The translations under genes were made by a program, and so were the position numbers. The notes below the pieces were generated by a model. It saw only the letters and a list, made by a program, of their open reading frames with translations. It was not told where the DNA came from and searched no databases. A stretch of 64,000 nt of DNA, taken from positions 248,001 to 312,000 of the forward strand of contig CAWFHK010000001.1 of assembly GCA_963815655.1 (NCBI GenBank), given 5' to 3'. This document shows positions 1 to 9,030 of this stretch, piece by piece. Numbering within the stretch: position 1 is the stretch's first letter; every line of letters starts with the position of its first letter. This stretch comes from JAWOLE01 sp963815655. GTDB lineage: Bacteria; Acidobacteriota; Thermoanaerobaculia; UBA5066; Gp7-AA6.

Positions 1-1
1 G

Positions 2-556
2 GCCGGGGCGATCGAGGTCCGCCGCCCCCGCGACGAGGCGGAGCGCGTGCTGATGTGGAAGGGGAGGAAGAGCGCGTTCGCCGCCGTCGGCCGCATCAGC
101 CCCAACTACTTCGTCCAGGACGGCGTCATCCCGCGCTCGGAGATCGCGAAGGTCCTGCGCGAGATCGACGAGCTCGCGCGCAACGCCGGGCTGCGCGTCG
201 CCAACGTCTTCCACGCCGGGGACGGCAACCTCCATCCGCTCGTCCTCTACGACGCGAAGGTCCCGGGGCAGGAGAGGGCGGCCGAGGAGGTCGGCGGCGA
301 GATCCTCCGGATGTGCGTGCGCTACGGCGGCTCGATCACGGGGGAGCACGGCGTCGGCGCCGACAAGGCGGCCTACATGGGCGTGATGTTCTCCGAGGCC
401 GACCTCGACACGATGGGGCTCGTCCGCTGCGCCTTCGACCCGGAGTCGCGGCTGAATCCCGGCAAGGTCTTTCCCACGCCGCGGCTCTGCGGCGACCGCC
501 CGGGGCCCTACCGGGCGCACGCGGCGGAGCGTTCGGGAGAGGCCTGGCGCGAATGA
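2..556 (+). CDS. glcD: Glycolate oxidase FAD subunit GlcD, 3' part
   Basis: This is the C-terminal 184 residues of an FAD-linked oxidase; the reading frame is open to the left edge, so the N-terminal FAD-binding half lies outside the window. Visible motifs are HAGDGNLHP and GEHGVG, both typical of the FAD-oxidase C-terminal domain that binds flavin and the 2-hydroxy acid, followed by a LNPGKVFP tail. The family oxidises glycolate (or D-lactate) to glyoxylate together with GlcE and GlcF. The stop overlaps the glcE start (ATGA), and glcF follows, which supports glcD over a lone D-lactate dehydrogenase. The exact substrate cannot be read from the sequence. Confidence 0.9.
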   Translation, partial: AGAIEVRRPRDEAERVLMWKGRKSAFAAVGRISPNYFVQDGVIPRSEIAKVLREIDELARNAGLRVANVFHAGDGNLHPLVLYDAKVPGQERAAEEVGGEILRMCVRYGGSITGEHGVGADKAAYMGVMFSEADLDTMGLVRCAFDPESRLNPGKVFPTPRLCGDRPGPYRAHAAERSGEAWRE

Positions 557-1788
557 GCGGCTCCTCGCGGCCGGCCACGGACGAAGACGCGATCCTCGGC
601 GTCCGTCCCGCGGTCGTCCACGAGCCTTCGACCGTCGAGGAGGCCGTCGAGGTCGTGCGCGAGTCCGCGGCGGGCGGCAAGACTCTCGCCTTCGTCGGGG
701 GGGGCACGGACCTGGAGCTGGGCGCGCCGCCCGCGAAGCTCGACGCGGTCGTGCGGACGGGCGGCCTGGCGCGCATCGCCGAGCACGCGCCGTCCGATCA
801 GATCGTCGTCGTCGAGGCGGGTATGCCGCTGGCGCGGCTCGAGAAGACCCTCGCGTCGCATCGCCAGCGCCTGGCGCTCGACCCGCCGCTCCCGGAGCGG
901 AAGACCGTCGGAGGCATCGTCGCGGCCAACGCCTTCGGCCCGCGGCGCGCGCGGTTCGGCTCCGTGAGAGACCTCATCATCGGCGTCTCCTTCGTGCGCG
1001 CCGACGGCACGCTCGCCCGCGGCGGCGGGAAGGTCGTCAAGAACGTCGCGGGCTTCGATCTGCCCAAGCTCATGGTGGGGTCTCTCGGAACCCTCGGCCT
1101 GATCGCGACCGCGACCTTCCGCCTGCACCCGTTGCCGGAGGAAGAGGCCACGCTCCTTCTCCCGGGCCGGACGGCGGGCGGCGTGCGCGCCCTCGTCGCC
1201 GCGATGCGGGAAGGGCAGCTCGAGCCGGCGTCGGTCGTCGCCGAGGCGAAAGAGGGGCTCTTCGACGTCGCCGTCGCCTTCGAAGGCTTCCGCGCCGGCG
1301 TCGCCGAACAGCGGGACCGCCTGATCCGGCTCGTCGGGGCCGATGTGGGGTCGGGCTGCGAGGTCCTCGACGCCGGCGCGGCCCTGTCGTGGCGGGCGCG
1401 CCACGACGCGCTTCGGACCGCGGCCCCGCTGCGCGCGAAGCTCGCGGCGCTCCCGACGCACATCGAGCCGATCGCCGCGGACGTTCTCCCGCCGCTTTTC
1501 GGCGCGCTCGGGAATCCGGGCTTCGTCTGGTACGCCACGCTCGGGCTGGGGTTCCTCTCGGGAACGCCCGCCGACACCGCCGCGGCCGCCGGCGCGCTCC
1601 GCGCCGCCCGCGACGAAGTCCTTTCTCTCGGCGGAAGCCTGATACTCGAAGCCGCGCCCGCGCCGGTCCGCGCGCTCCTGGACGTCTGGGGTCCGCCGCC
1701 TCCGTCCCTCTCCCTGATGCGGAGCGTCAAGGACCGCCTCGACCCGGAGGCGCGCCTCTCTCCCGGCCGTTTCGTGGGAGGAATCTAG
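553..1788 (+). CDS. glcE: Glycolate oxidase FAD-binding subunit GlcE
   Basis: 411 residues, translationally coupled to glcD through an ATGA overlap, which fixes the start at 553. It carries one FAD_binding_4 domain: an N-terminal GGGTDLELG nucleotide-binding segment, KTVGGIVAANAFGP, and the diagnostic GlcE stretch GGGKVVKNVAGFDLPKLMVG around residue 160. The C-terminus (SPGRFVGGI) is the shortened flavin-oxidase end seen in GlcE rather than GlcD. GlcE is needed for glycolate dehydrogenase activity with GlcD and GlcF and is membrane-associated in characterised systems. A repeat element separates it from glcF, so coupling to glcF is less tight than to glcD. Confidence 0.92.
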   Translation: MSGSSRPATDEDAILGVRPAVVHEPSTVEEAVEVVRESAAGGKTLAFVGGGTDLELGAPPAKLDAVVRTGGLARIAEHAPSDQIVVVEAGMPLARLEKTLASHRQRLALDPPLPERKTVGGIVAANAFGPRRARFGSVRDLIIGVSFVRADGTLARGGGKVVKNVAGFDLPKLMVGSLGTLGLIATATFRLHPLPEEEATLLLPGRTAGGVRALVAAMREGQLEPASVVAEAKEGLFDVAVAFEGFRAGVAEQRDRLIRLVGADVGSGCEVLDAGAALSWRARHDALRTAAPLRAKLAALPTHIEPIAADVLPPLFGALGNPGFVWYATLGLGFLSGTPADTAAAAGALRAARDEVLSLGGSLILEAAPAPVRALLDVWGPPPPSLSLMRSVKDRLDPEARLSPGRFVGGI

Positions 1789-1826
1789 GGGTGACGGCCA
1801 TCCTGAGGAGCCCCTCCAGGTTTCAT

Positions 1827-2023
1827 GTCATCCCGAGCGAAGCGAGGGATCTGCTCTGCCCGCTTCGAGTCGCCGCATCCGAGCTCGGGACAGGCTCCGC
1901 GAGGAATCTGCCCACTCGGTTCAACCGAGGCGCTGCTCGGTCTCGGGGCAGGCTCCGCTACGAAGGATCTGCTCCGCAAGAGCGAGGGTACGAGAGCAGA
2001 TCCCTCGCTTCGCTCGGGATGAC
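1827..2023. repeat. MITE-like repeat R1 with 31-bp perfect terminal inverted repeats
   Basis: The 197-bp element begins GTCATCCCGAGCGAAGCG and ends with the exact reverse complement; the two 31-bp ends (1827-1857 and 1993-2023) match perfectly. Inside are two copies of a CAGGCTCCGC segment, each followed by a GAATCTG or GGATCTG box. Related copies lie at 14063-14261, 21751-22004, 31097-31179, 42757-42842 and 60572-60600. It encodes no convincing protein. It ends 12 bases before the glcF start and fills the glcE-glcF gap. A second partial end (CATCCTGAGGAGCCCCTCC) sits just upstream at about 1799. Confidence 0.85.
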
Positions 2024-2035
2024 AGGACAAGCCTC

Positions 2036-3334
2036 GTGATGGACCAGATCACATCCGCCGCGTCGCGTCGCTCCTTGCTCGACGATTGCGTCCACTGCGG
2101 GTTCTGCCTGCCGGCGTGCCCGACCTACGTCTCCTGGGGAGAGGAGATGGACTCGCCGCGCGGCCGCATCGACCTGATGCGCGGCCTCGCCGAGGGGAAA
2201 GTCGCGTGGAGCGCGACCGTCGCGGCGCACTTCGACCGGTGCCTCGGGTGCATGGGGTGCATGCCGGCCTGTCCGTCGGGGGTGAAGTACGACGTCCTGA
2301 TCGAGCGCACGCGCGCGGAGATGGAGAGGCGCGTCGAGCGCTCCCAGGGGGAGCAGTTCCACCGCGAGATGATCTTCTCTCTCTTCCCGTATCCCGGCCG
2401 GCTGCGCGCGGCGGCGGCGCTCCTCTGGCTCTACGTCGAGTCGGGGCTCCAGGCGCTCGTGCGCCGGGCCGGCCTCCTGCGCCTCCTGCCGCGGACCCTG
2501 GCTCGGATGGACGCCCTCCTCCCCCCGGTCTCGCTCCACAACGTCGCCGCCCGGCTTCCCGAGAGAGTCCCGGCGAAGGGAGAGCGCCGGGCGCGCGTCG
2601 CCCTTCTCGCCGGCTGCGTGCAGCAGGTCTTCTTTCCGGGCGTCAACGAGGCGACGCTGCGGGTCCTGTCGGCCGAAGGGTGCGAGGTCCTCGTCCCCCG
2701 CGGGCAGGGGTGCTGCGGCGCTCTCTCGATCCACGCCGGGCGCGAGCCGGAGGCGCTCGCCTTCGCCCGGGACACGATCGCGCGGCTGGAAGAGGATCCT
2801 GTGGACGCGATCCTCGTGAACGCCGCCGGCTGCGGCTCGACCATGAAGGACTACGGCCGCCTCTTCGCGCAGGACCCGAAGTGGGCCGCGCGGGCGGCCG
2901 CTTTCTCCGCGAGGGTCCGCGACGTGACGGAGTTCCTGGCCGCGCTGCCGCCGGTCGCGCCGCGCCGCCCGATCCGCGCTCGCGTCGCGTATCACGACTC
3001 CTGCCACCTGGCCAACGCGCAGCGGATCCGCGCCGAGCCGCGGCGGCTCCTGGCCGGCATCCCCGGCCTCGAGCTCGTCGAGATCCCCGAAGGCGACCAG
3101 TGCTGCGGCAGCGCCGGCATCTACAACCTCGTCGAGCCCGAGAGCTCCGAGGAGATCGGCTCCCGCAAGGTGGACAACGTCCTCTCGGTCAAGGCCGACC
3201 TGCTCGCCAGCGCCAACCCCGGCTGCACCCTCCAGATCCAGAAGCTGCTGCGCCAGCGCGGCCTGTCGCTTCCCGCCGCGCACCCCATCGAGATCCTCGA
3301 CGCCTCGATCGGCGGCGGCGCGCTCCCGGCGTAG
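2036..3334 (+). CDS. glcF: Glycolate oxidase iron-sulfur subunit GlcF
   Basis: 432 residues starting GTG at 2036, with an ATG one codon later that could equally be used. Two 4Fe-4S ferredoxin motifs are visible near the N-terminus, CVHCGFCLPACP and CLGCMGCMPACP. Two CCG cysteine-rich domains follow, containing GQGCCGALSIHAG and DSCHLANAQ...GDQCCGSAG, as in the heterodisulfide-reductase-like electron-transfer subunits. In the family it passes electrons from GlcDE flavins to the quinone pool. The repeat element immediately upstream leaves no clear ribosome-binding site, so expression may depend on read-through from glcDE or a promoter inside the element. Confidence 0.93.
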   Translation: MMDQITSAASRRSLLDDCVHCGFCLPACPTYVSWGEEMDSPRGRIDLMRGLAEGKVAWSATVAAHFDRCLGCMGCMPACPSGVKYDVLIERTRAEMERRVERSQGEQFHREMIFSLFPYPGRLRAAAALLWLYVESGLQALVRRAGLLRLLPRTLARMDALLPPVSLHNVAARLPERVPAKGERRARVALLAGCVQQVFFPGVNEATLRVLSAEGCEVLVPRGQGCCGALSIHAGREPEALAFARDTIARLEEDPVDAILVNAAGCGSTMKDYGRLFAQDPKWAARAAAFSARVRDVTEFLAALPPVAPRRPIRARVAYHDSCHLANAQRIRAEPRRLLAGIPGLELVEIPEGDQCCGSAGIYNLVEPESSEEIGSRKVDNVLSVKADLLASANPGCTLQIQKLLRQRGLSLPAAHPIEILDASIGGGALPA

Positions 3335-3433
3335 GCGCCGCAGGCAAGACACCAGAGTCGTCGCCAGGTGGGTGCTGCTACCATCCGGCCGGCCGGCTCG
3401 CCCGGCCGAAGGACCCGTCGAAAGGAGGATCCC

Positions 3434-4183
3434 GTGAAGAGTCCTTGTCTGTTCGCTGTTGTCGTCTTGATCGCCACGTGCTGCGCCGCGGCCGCCCAGC
3501 CGTGCCCCTGCCCGCCGCCGCCCCCTCCACCCCCGTCTCTCTGGAGCGGATCCGCGGAGCTTTCCTTCCTCTCGACGAGCGGCAACACGAGCACGAGCTC
3601 GGTCGGAGGCGGACTCGAGGTGGACTACAAGCCCGCGCCCTGGGCCTTGGTCTTCAAGGCGGCCTACCTGCACGCGTCGACGGACAGCGTGACCACCGCG
3701 GAGCAATTCAACGCCTCCCTCAAGGGGATCCGGGATCTGACCCCGCGGCTGGACGTCTTCACCGCCGGAGGCTACGCACGCAACCGCTTCGCGGGGTTCG
3801 ACAGCCTGATCAGCGGCGAGGCGGGCGTGGGTTACAAGCTCCTTCTCGGCGCGGTCCACGCCTTGCGCGGCGAGCTCGGCTTCGGCTACACGCACGAGGA
3901 TCAGCGGGTCGGCGACAACCGCGGCTACGCGAGCGCCCGGGCGGGCCTCGGGTACAAGTGGCAGTTCTCGAAGACGGCCGCGTTCACGAACGACCTCGCC
4001 TACTCGTACGATCTCTCGGATTCGGCGAACTGGATCCTCTCCGACAAGGCCGCGGTCACGGCGGCGCTGACGACGATTTTCTCGCTCAAGGCGTCGTACA
4101 CCCTGCTCTACAACCATGAGCCGGTGCCCACGTTCCGAAGGACCGATACGGCGACCGCTGTTGCGCTCGTGGCGAAGTTCTGA
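3434..4183 (+). CDS. DUF481 family outer-membrane protein
   Basis: 249 residues. The GTG at 3434 is chosen because AGGAGG (3424-3429) lies just upstream and the product then begins with a signal peptide (SPCLFAVVVLIATCCAAAAQ). A short proline run (PPPPPPPP) links this to the mature domain. The mature part opens with the DUF481 signature-like SAELSFLSTSGNTSTSS and continues in alternating, aromatic-ended beta strands ending ATAVALVAKF with a terminal phenylalanine, as expected of an outer-membrane beta-barrel. DUF481 (YdiY-like) proteins have no well-established substrate. It stands alone between glcF and the DUF748 gene, same strand. Confidence 0.75.
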   Translation: MKSPCLFAVVVLIATCCAAAAQPCPCPPPPPPPPSLWSGSAELSFLSTSGNTSTSSVGGGLEVDYKPAPWALVFKAAYLHASTDSVTTAEQFNASLKGIRDLTPRLDVFTAGGYARNRFAGFDSLISGEAGVGYKLLLGAVHALRGELGFGYTHEDQRVGDNRGYASARAGLGYKWQFSKTAAFTNDLAYSYDLSDSANWILSDKAAVTAALTTIFSLKASYTLLYNHEPVPTFRRTDTATAVALVAKF

Positions 4184-4298
4184 TCGCGGGAAGCGCCGGG
4201 GCGGAGTCCGGAACAGGTTCTTCGGCCTGGCCCCGGGAGCAAGCCGCCGAGGAGGGACCATCTCACGGCTGCTAGGATTCGAGTGAAGTCGAGCCGGA

Positions 4299-7200
4299 AT
4301 GAAGCTGCCGGATAGCTGGAACCGCCCGCTCGCGCGAAGGGCCGTCGGAATCGCGGTGGCGCTTCTCGTTCTCTGGGCTGTCGCGGGCTTTCTCGTCCTG
4401 CCGGCGATCCTCCGTCCGGTCGTGGAACGCCGGCTCGGAGACGTTCTCCACCGCCCGGTGACGCTCTCCCGCCTCTCGATCAACCCGTTCGCCCTGTCGG
4501 CCACGCTCGAGGGGCTCGAAGTGAAGGAGAAGGGGGGCGCGGGCCCCTTCTTCTCCTTCGAGCGCCTGTACCTCAACCTCCAGGCCATTTCCGTCCTCAA
4601 GGGCGGGCCGGTCGTCCGCGCGGTCACGCTCGTGAAGCCATCCCTCTTGCTCGTCCGGAACGAGCAGGGCAGGTACAACTTCCAGGACCTCCTCGACGAG
4701 GCGTCGAAGCCGAAGCCGCCGAAGGAGAAACCGCTCCGCTTCTCGCTCAACAACATCCGCGTCGAGGGGGGAAGCGTGGACTTCGACGACCGGCCGGAGC
4801 GGACGAAGCACACGGTCCGCGACATGAACCTCGGCATCCCGTTCCTGTCGAACATCCCTTCGCAGGTCGAGATCACCACGCAGCCGGCCTTCGAGGCGAA
4901 GGTCAACGGCGCGCCGTTCGCCCTTCACGGCGAGACGAAGCCCTTCAGCCAGACGCACGAGACAAGGCTGGACCTCGAGGTCGCCGACGTGGACCTGCCG
5001 CACTACCTCGCCTACGTCCCCCTCGCGACGGCGACGCGCCTGGCGGCCGGGCGCCTCGACGCGAAGCTCACGGTGGCTTTCACGCAGCCGCCGGGAGGGG
5101 CGCCCTCCCTCGTCCTCTCGGGCACGGCGGCGCTGCGCAAGCTCGCCTTGGAGATCGGCGGCAAGCCGCTCGCGGCCTGCGAACGGTTCGAAGCCGCGCT
5201 CGCGTCCCTGGACGTGTTCGGGGAAAGCGCCCGGCTGTCGAGCCTGAAGGCCATCGGGCCCGAGGTGTGGGTCCGGCGCGGGAAGTCCGGCGAGTACGCG
5301 GCGGCGTCCGCGCTGGCGGCGCCCGCGCCCGCGGGCGGGAGCAAGGCCGGGGGGAAGGACGCGAAGAAGGCCGAGCCGCGGCGCCGTCCGTTCCTCGTCG
5401 AGATCGCCGACGCGGGGGTCGAGCGGGGCACGGTGCGCTACGAGAGTCTCGTTTCTTCGCAACCGTTTCGAGCAGTCCTGGAGGACCTGACGGTTTCCGT
5501 GAAGGGCTTCTCGACGGCGCCCGGCAAGGCGGCCGAGATCGAGGTCTCCGCGAAGTCCGACGCCGGCGAGACCTTTAAAGACAGGGGCACCGTCTCGGTG
5601 GAGCCGCTCGTTCTCGAAGGGGAGTTCTCGGCGGGCGGCGTCCCGCTCAAGCGGTACGAGCCGTTCTTCTGCGACGCGGTCCTGTTCGACGTGAAGGACG
5701 GCGTCCTCGACCTCGAGACGAAATACCGCTTCGCGGCGGGGCCCGACGGCGGCACGACGCTGGCGGGCGTCTCGGCGGAGCTGAAGTCGCCGCGTCTCGT
5801 CCGGCGAGGCGAGAAGAAGCCCTTCTTCAACGCGCCCTCCGTCAAGCTGGCGGGGACCGCCGTCGACCTCGGCAAGCGCGAGGCCGCCGTGGGCAAAGTT
5901 GCGAGCGCGGGAGGCGCCCTCGCGGCGCTGCGGGAGAAAAACGGCGATCTCGATCTCACGAAGCTGGTCGCAGAGCCGGCGCCGGGTGCGCCTCGACCGC
6001 CGCCCGCGGCGCCGTGGAAGATCTCTCTCGGAAGGCTCGCGCTTGACGGGTACACCGTAAAGATCGAGGACCAAGCGACGGAGCGGCCCGCGCGCTACGC
6101 GCTGACGAAGGTGGACCTGCGCCTCGACGACATTTCCACCGCGCGCGGCTCGAAGGGAAGACTTTCGGTCCGGTTCGGAGTGGACGGAAAGGGCGCCGCC
6201 TCGGCGGCGGGACCGGTCGGGTTCGATCCGATGTTCGCCGACCTGAAGGCCGACGTGAAGAACATCCCCCTCGTGCCGCTGCAGGCGTATCTCCTCCAGG
6301 GCCTCAGGTTGAAGCTCGCGCGAGGCTCCCTCTCGGCGGCCGGGGCGCTCCAGTTCGGCGAGGGCGCCAACGGCAAGGCGAGCTTCACCTACGCGGGGAG
6401 CGCTCTCGTCGCCGGCCTGCTCGCCGTGGATCCGTCCACGAACCTCGACTTCGTCCGGTGGAAGAAGTTCTCGGCGGAGGGGATGAAGGCGGGATACAAC
6501 CCGATGTTCCTCGAGGTGTCGCGGCTCGCGCTCTCGGCCCCGGTCTGCGATCTGACGATCGAGGCCGACGGCACGACGAGCCTCCAGCGGATCACCGGGG
6601 CGCCCGCGGCGCAGGGCGGCGGCGAGGAATCCGAGGAGGCCCCGGCCGGCGAGCCGGCACCGGCGTCCGCAGCTCCGACTCCCGCGCCGGCCCCGGCATC
6701 GAAGCAGGTCGTGCCGATCCGCATTGACACCCTGTCGGTCCAGGGGGGGCGGATCGGATTCGCCGACCGCTCCGTGCGGCCGGCCTATTCCGCCACGCTC
6801 GCAGACCTGACGGGGCGCGTGACCGGGCTCTCCTCGAAGCAGGGCACGGTTGCGCGGCTCGAGCTGCGCGGGAACCTCTCGAACCATTCGCCGCTCGAGG
6901 TCGCGGGCTCGGTCAACCCTCTCGCGGCCTCGGCCTTCGCCGACGTCCAGGCCAGCTTCCGCGGCATCGACCTGCCTCCGTTCACGCCCTATTCCGGCAA
7001 GTACGCCGGCTACGGGATCGCTCGCGGCGCGCTCACGATGGAGCTGGCGTACAAGCTCCAGGACCGCAAGCTCGCCGCGGAGAACCACTTCCTCGTGGAC
7101 CAGTTCGAGTTCGGAGACAAGGTGGAGAGCAAGACCGCCACGAAGCTGCCGGTCCGGCTGGCCGTCTCGCTCCTCAGGGACAAGGACGGCCTGATCGATC

Positions 7201-7910
7201 TCGAGCTTCCGATCGAAGGCTCGCTCGACGACCCGAAGTTCCGGATCGGAAAGATCATCTGGAAGGTCCTCGGCAATCTCATCGCCAAGGCCGCCACGGC
7301 GCCGTTCTCGCTTCTGGGAAAGCTCCTCGGAGGGGGCGGCGGGCAGGAATTCTCGTCGGTGGAGTTCGCCGACGGGCGCGACACGCTGGACGAGGCCTCG
7401 AAGAAGAAGCTCGACGCGCTCGCGAAGGCGCTGGAGAACAGGCCCGCCCTGAAACTGGAGGCGACCGGCCGAACGTCGGGGGAGGCGGACAGGGAAGGGC
7501 TCCGGCGGCTGCGCCTCGAGCGAAAGGTCAAGGCGCAGAAGCTCGCCGACCTGGCGAAGAAGGGGGAGGCCCCGGCGAGCGTGGACGACGTCGTCGTGGA
7601 CGAGAAGGAGCGCGCGGAGTGGCTGAAGAAGGCGTACAAGAAGGAGAAGTTCGCCAAGCCTCGCAACTTCCTCGGCATCGCGAAGGACCTCCCGGCGGAG
7701 GAGATGGAGAATCTCATGCTGGCGAACCTGCCCGTGACCGACGACGACTTGAGGCAGCTCGCGCTCTCCCGCGCGAACGCCGTGAAGGACGACCTCACCG
7801 GCCCGGGAAAGATCGAGGCCGCCCGCGTCTTCGTCCTCGAGCCGGGCGCGAAGCCCGCGGAGACGACCGGCAAGACGAACGCCAGCCGAGTGGATTTCGC
7901 GCTGCGCTAG
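4299..7910 (+). CDS. DUF748 (AsmA-like) protein with OmpA-like C-terminus
   Basis: 1203 residues. An N-terminal membrane anchor (about residues 17-35, VALLVLWAVAGFLVLPAIL) is followed by the DUF748 start (VERRLGDVLHRPVTLSRLSI) and long repetitive beta-rich segments including VDFDDRPERTKHTVRDMNLG and IGFADRSVRPAYSATLADLTG. An Ala/Pro/Glu-rich linker lies near residues 765-805. The C-terminal 180 residues resemble a diverged OmpA-type region (FADGRDTLDEASKKKLDALA). This architecture belongs to the AsmA/TamB/YhdP superfamily, periplasm-spanning proteins linked to phospholipid transport and outer-membrane homeostasis; assignment to lipid transfer is by family only. It is apparently monocistronic. 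Confidence 0.82.
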   Translation: MKLPDSWNRPLARRAVGIAVALLVLWAVAGFLVLPAILRPVVERRLGDVLHRPVTLSRLSINPFALSATLEGLEVKEKGGAGPFFSFERLYLNLQAISVLKGGPVVRAVTLVKPSLLLVRNEQGRYNFQDLLDEASKPKPPKEKPLRFSLNNIRVEGGSVDFDDRPERTKHTVRDMNLGIPFLSNIPSQVEITTQPAFEAKVNGAPFALHGETKPFSQTHETRLDLEVADVDLPHYLAYVPLATATRLAAGRLDAKLTVAFTQPPGGAPSLVLSGTAALRKLALEIGGKPLAACERFEAALASLDVFGESARLSSLKAIGPEVWVRRGKSGEYAAASALAAPAPAGGSKAGGKDAKKAEPRRRPFLVEIADAGVERGTVRYESLVSSQPFRAVLEDLTVSVKGFSTAPGKAAEIEVSAKSDAGETFKDRGTVSVEPLVLEGEFSAGGVPLKRYEPFFCDAVLFDVKDGVLDLETKYRFAAGPDGGTTLAGVSAELKSPRLVRRGEKKPFFNAPSVKLAGTAVDLGKREAAVGKVASAGGALAALREKNGDLDLTKLVAEPAPGAPRPPPAAPWKISLGRLALDGYTVKIEDQATERPARYALTKVDLRLDDISTARGSKGRLSVRFGVDGKGAASAAGPVGFDPMFADLKADVKNIPLVPLQAYLLQGLRLKLARGSLSAAGALQFGEGANGKASFTYAGSALVAGLLAVDPSTNLDFVRWKKFSAEGMKAGYNPMFLEVSRLALSAPVCDLTIEADGTTSLQRITGAPAAQGGGEESEEAPAGEPAPASAAPTPAPAPASKQVVPIRIDTLSVQGGRIGFADRSVRPAYSATLADLTGRVTGLSSKQGTVARLELRGNLSNHSPLEVAGSVNPLAASAFADVQASFRGIDLPPFTPYSGKYAGYGIARGALTMELAYKLQDRKLAAENHFLVDQFEFGDKVESKTATKLPVRLAVSLLRDKDGLIDLELPIEGSLDDPKFRIGKIIWKVLGNLIAKAATAPFSLLGKLLGGGGGQEFSSVEFADGRDTLDEASKKKLDALAKALENRPALKLEATGRTSGEADREGLRRLRLERKVKAQKLADLAKKGEAPASVDDVVVDEKERAEWLKKAYKKEKFAKPRNFLGIAKDLPAEEMENLMLANLPVTDDDLRQLALSRANAVKDDLTGPGKIEAARVFVLEPGAKPAETTGKTNASRVDFALR

Positions 7911-7937
7911 GGCGGCTGGTGAGCCCCTCCCGGGCGC

Positions 7938-8813
7938 TCAATCGGCGATCCGCCAGTGCCCGTTTTCGAGTGCAAAGGGAATCGTCACAGCGCTCGACGA
8001 ATAGCTGGTGCTGCCGTCGGCGTTCTTGGTCTGCGTGTTGGTCGTCACGATGAGAAAGGCGTGGTCTCCTTCGAAGGAGACCCTTCCGCCGGTGCGGATC
8101 TGGCCGGCGAGCAGCGATGCGCTCGGCGTGGTCGATTTGCGGTATCGATCGCTCTCACCGCGCTCTTTGGGGCTTGCGGCGAGGCGTTTCTTGCGGGCTT
8201 CGGCGGTCGCGAGCGCCATCGCCTGATCGACCCCGCCCTCGAGCGCCGTCGCGTAGGCGAGCGCCTGTTTGCCGATCTCGTGGTCGAGAATCGCGGCCCC
8301 CTGGATCTTCGGAGCGGTCTCCACTGCCGGCGTGGTGTCGACCGTCATCGGTCCGGCGGTGACCAACCACTTGCCGCCCTCGAGCGAAGCGAAGGCGACC
8401 ACCGCCGAGTTGCCGTCGGCCGAAGGGACCCAGAGCTTGGCCGAGTCGCCGTAGTTGGTCAGCACTCCGGCGCGTGCGATCTCCGCCACGAAAGTGGCCG
8501 GATCGGGCGCCATTTCCTTCGCCCGCGCGGCTTGCTCGCGCTGCTCCGCGGCCGGTATCGCCGCCCACTCGTCGCGCACGTCCTTGGCGCTCGCCTTCTT
8601 GACCTCGGCGAGCTTCCCGGCCTTGAGGAGCCTGGCCCCCTCGACCACCGCCTTGCCGGCGGGCAGAGCAAGGATGGCCTTGCCGGTCACCTCGGTCGGA
8701 CTCTCCTCGGCGGCCGTCGCTGGCGGCGTCCACGTCATCATCGTGGCGGCGGCCAGCCATCCGGCGAGCGCGCCGCGGCTGACCAGTTTCGTCCATGAGC
8801 TCCCGAGCTTCAT
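7938..8813 (-). CDS. Exported hypothetical protein
   Basis: 291 residues, minus strand, convergent with the DUF748 gene 27 bases away. The N-terminus (KLGSSWTKLVSRGALAGWLAAATMMTWTPPATAAEE) looks like a Sec signal peptide with an ATA-A cleavage site. The mature part is Ala/Lys/Glu-rich and mostly helical (ARLLKAGKLAEVKKASAKDVRDEW), followed by a more beta-rich C-terminal half ending ALENGHWRIAD. I recognise no family, catalytic motif or cofactor site. The last segment resembles the short DUF4440-like or scaffold folds only superficially. No gene partner is obvious; 217 bases separate it from lhgO upstream on the same strand. Confidence 0.6.
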   Translation of the reverse strand: MKLGSSWTKLVSRGALAGWLAAATMMTWTPPATAAEESPTEVTGKAILALPAGKAVVEGARLLKAGKLAEVKKASAKDVRDEWAAIPAAEQREQAARAKEMAPDPATFVAEIARAGVLTNYGDSAKLWVPSADGNSAVVAFASLEGGKWLVTAGPMTVDTTPAVETAPKIQGAAILDHEIGKQALAYATALEGGVDQAMALATAEARKKRLAASPKERGESDRYRKSTTPSASLLAGQIRTGGRVSFEGDHAFLIVTTNTQTKNADGSTSYSSSAVTIPFALENGHWRIAD

Positions 8814-9030
8814 CGTCGACTCCTGTCTCGACTGGTGGGTCCCGGCGAACTTGCCGAGGCCCTCCCAGAATAACGTAAGCGGAAGCGGAAAGCGTCAACG
8901 CATGGCGGTCGCCGAGGCGCGTTCCATGCGCTTCGAGCGCTCTGTGAGAGCCACCGGCTGTTCGTGAGTTCGTTCTCGCCCCTCGTCGCCGGATCCGCCT
9001 CCAGGCACAGGCCGCCGGATCCCAGGCCGC

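Noticed and set aside
1958..4906. Very long minus-strand open frame (982 codons) opposite glcF and the DUF481 gene
   Set aside because: GC-rich coding DNA leaves antisense frames open; the translation is Arg/Ala/Pro-rich low complexity, and recognisable proteins lie on the plus strand.
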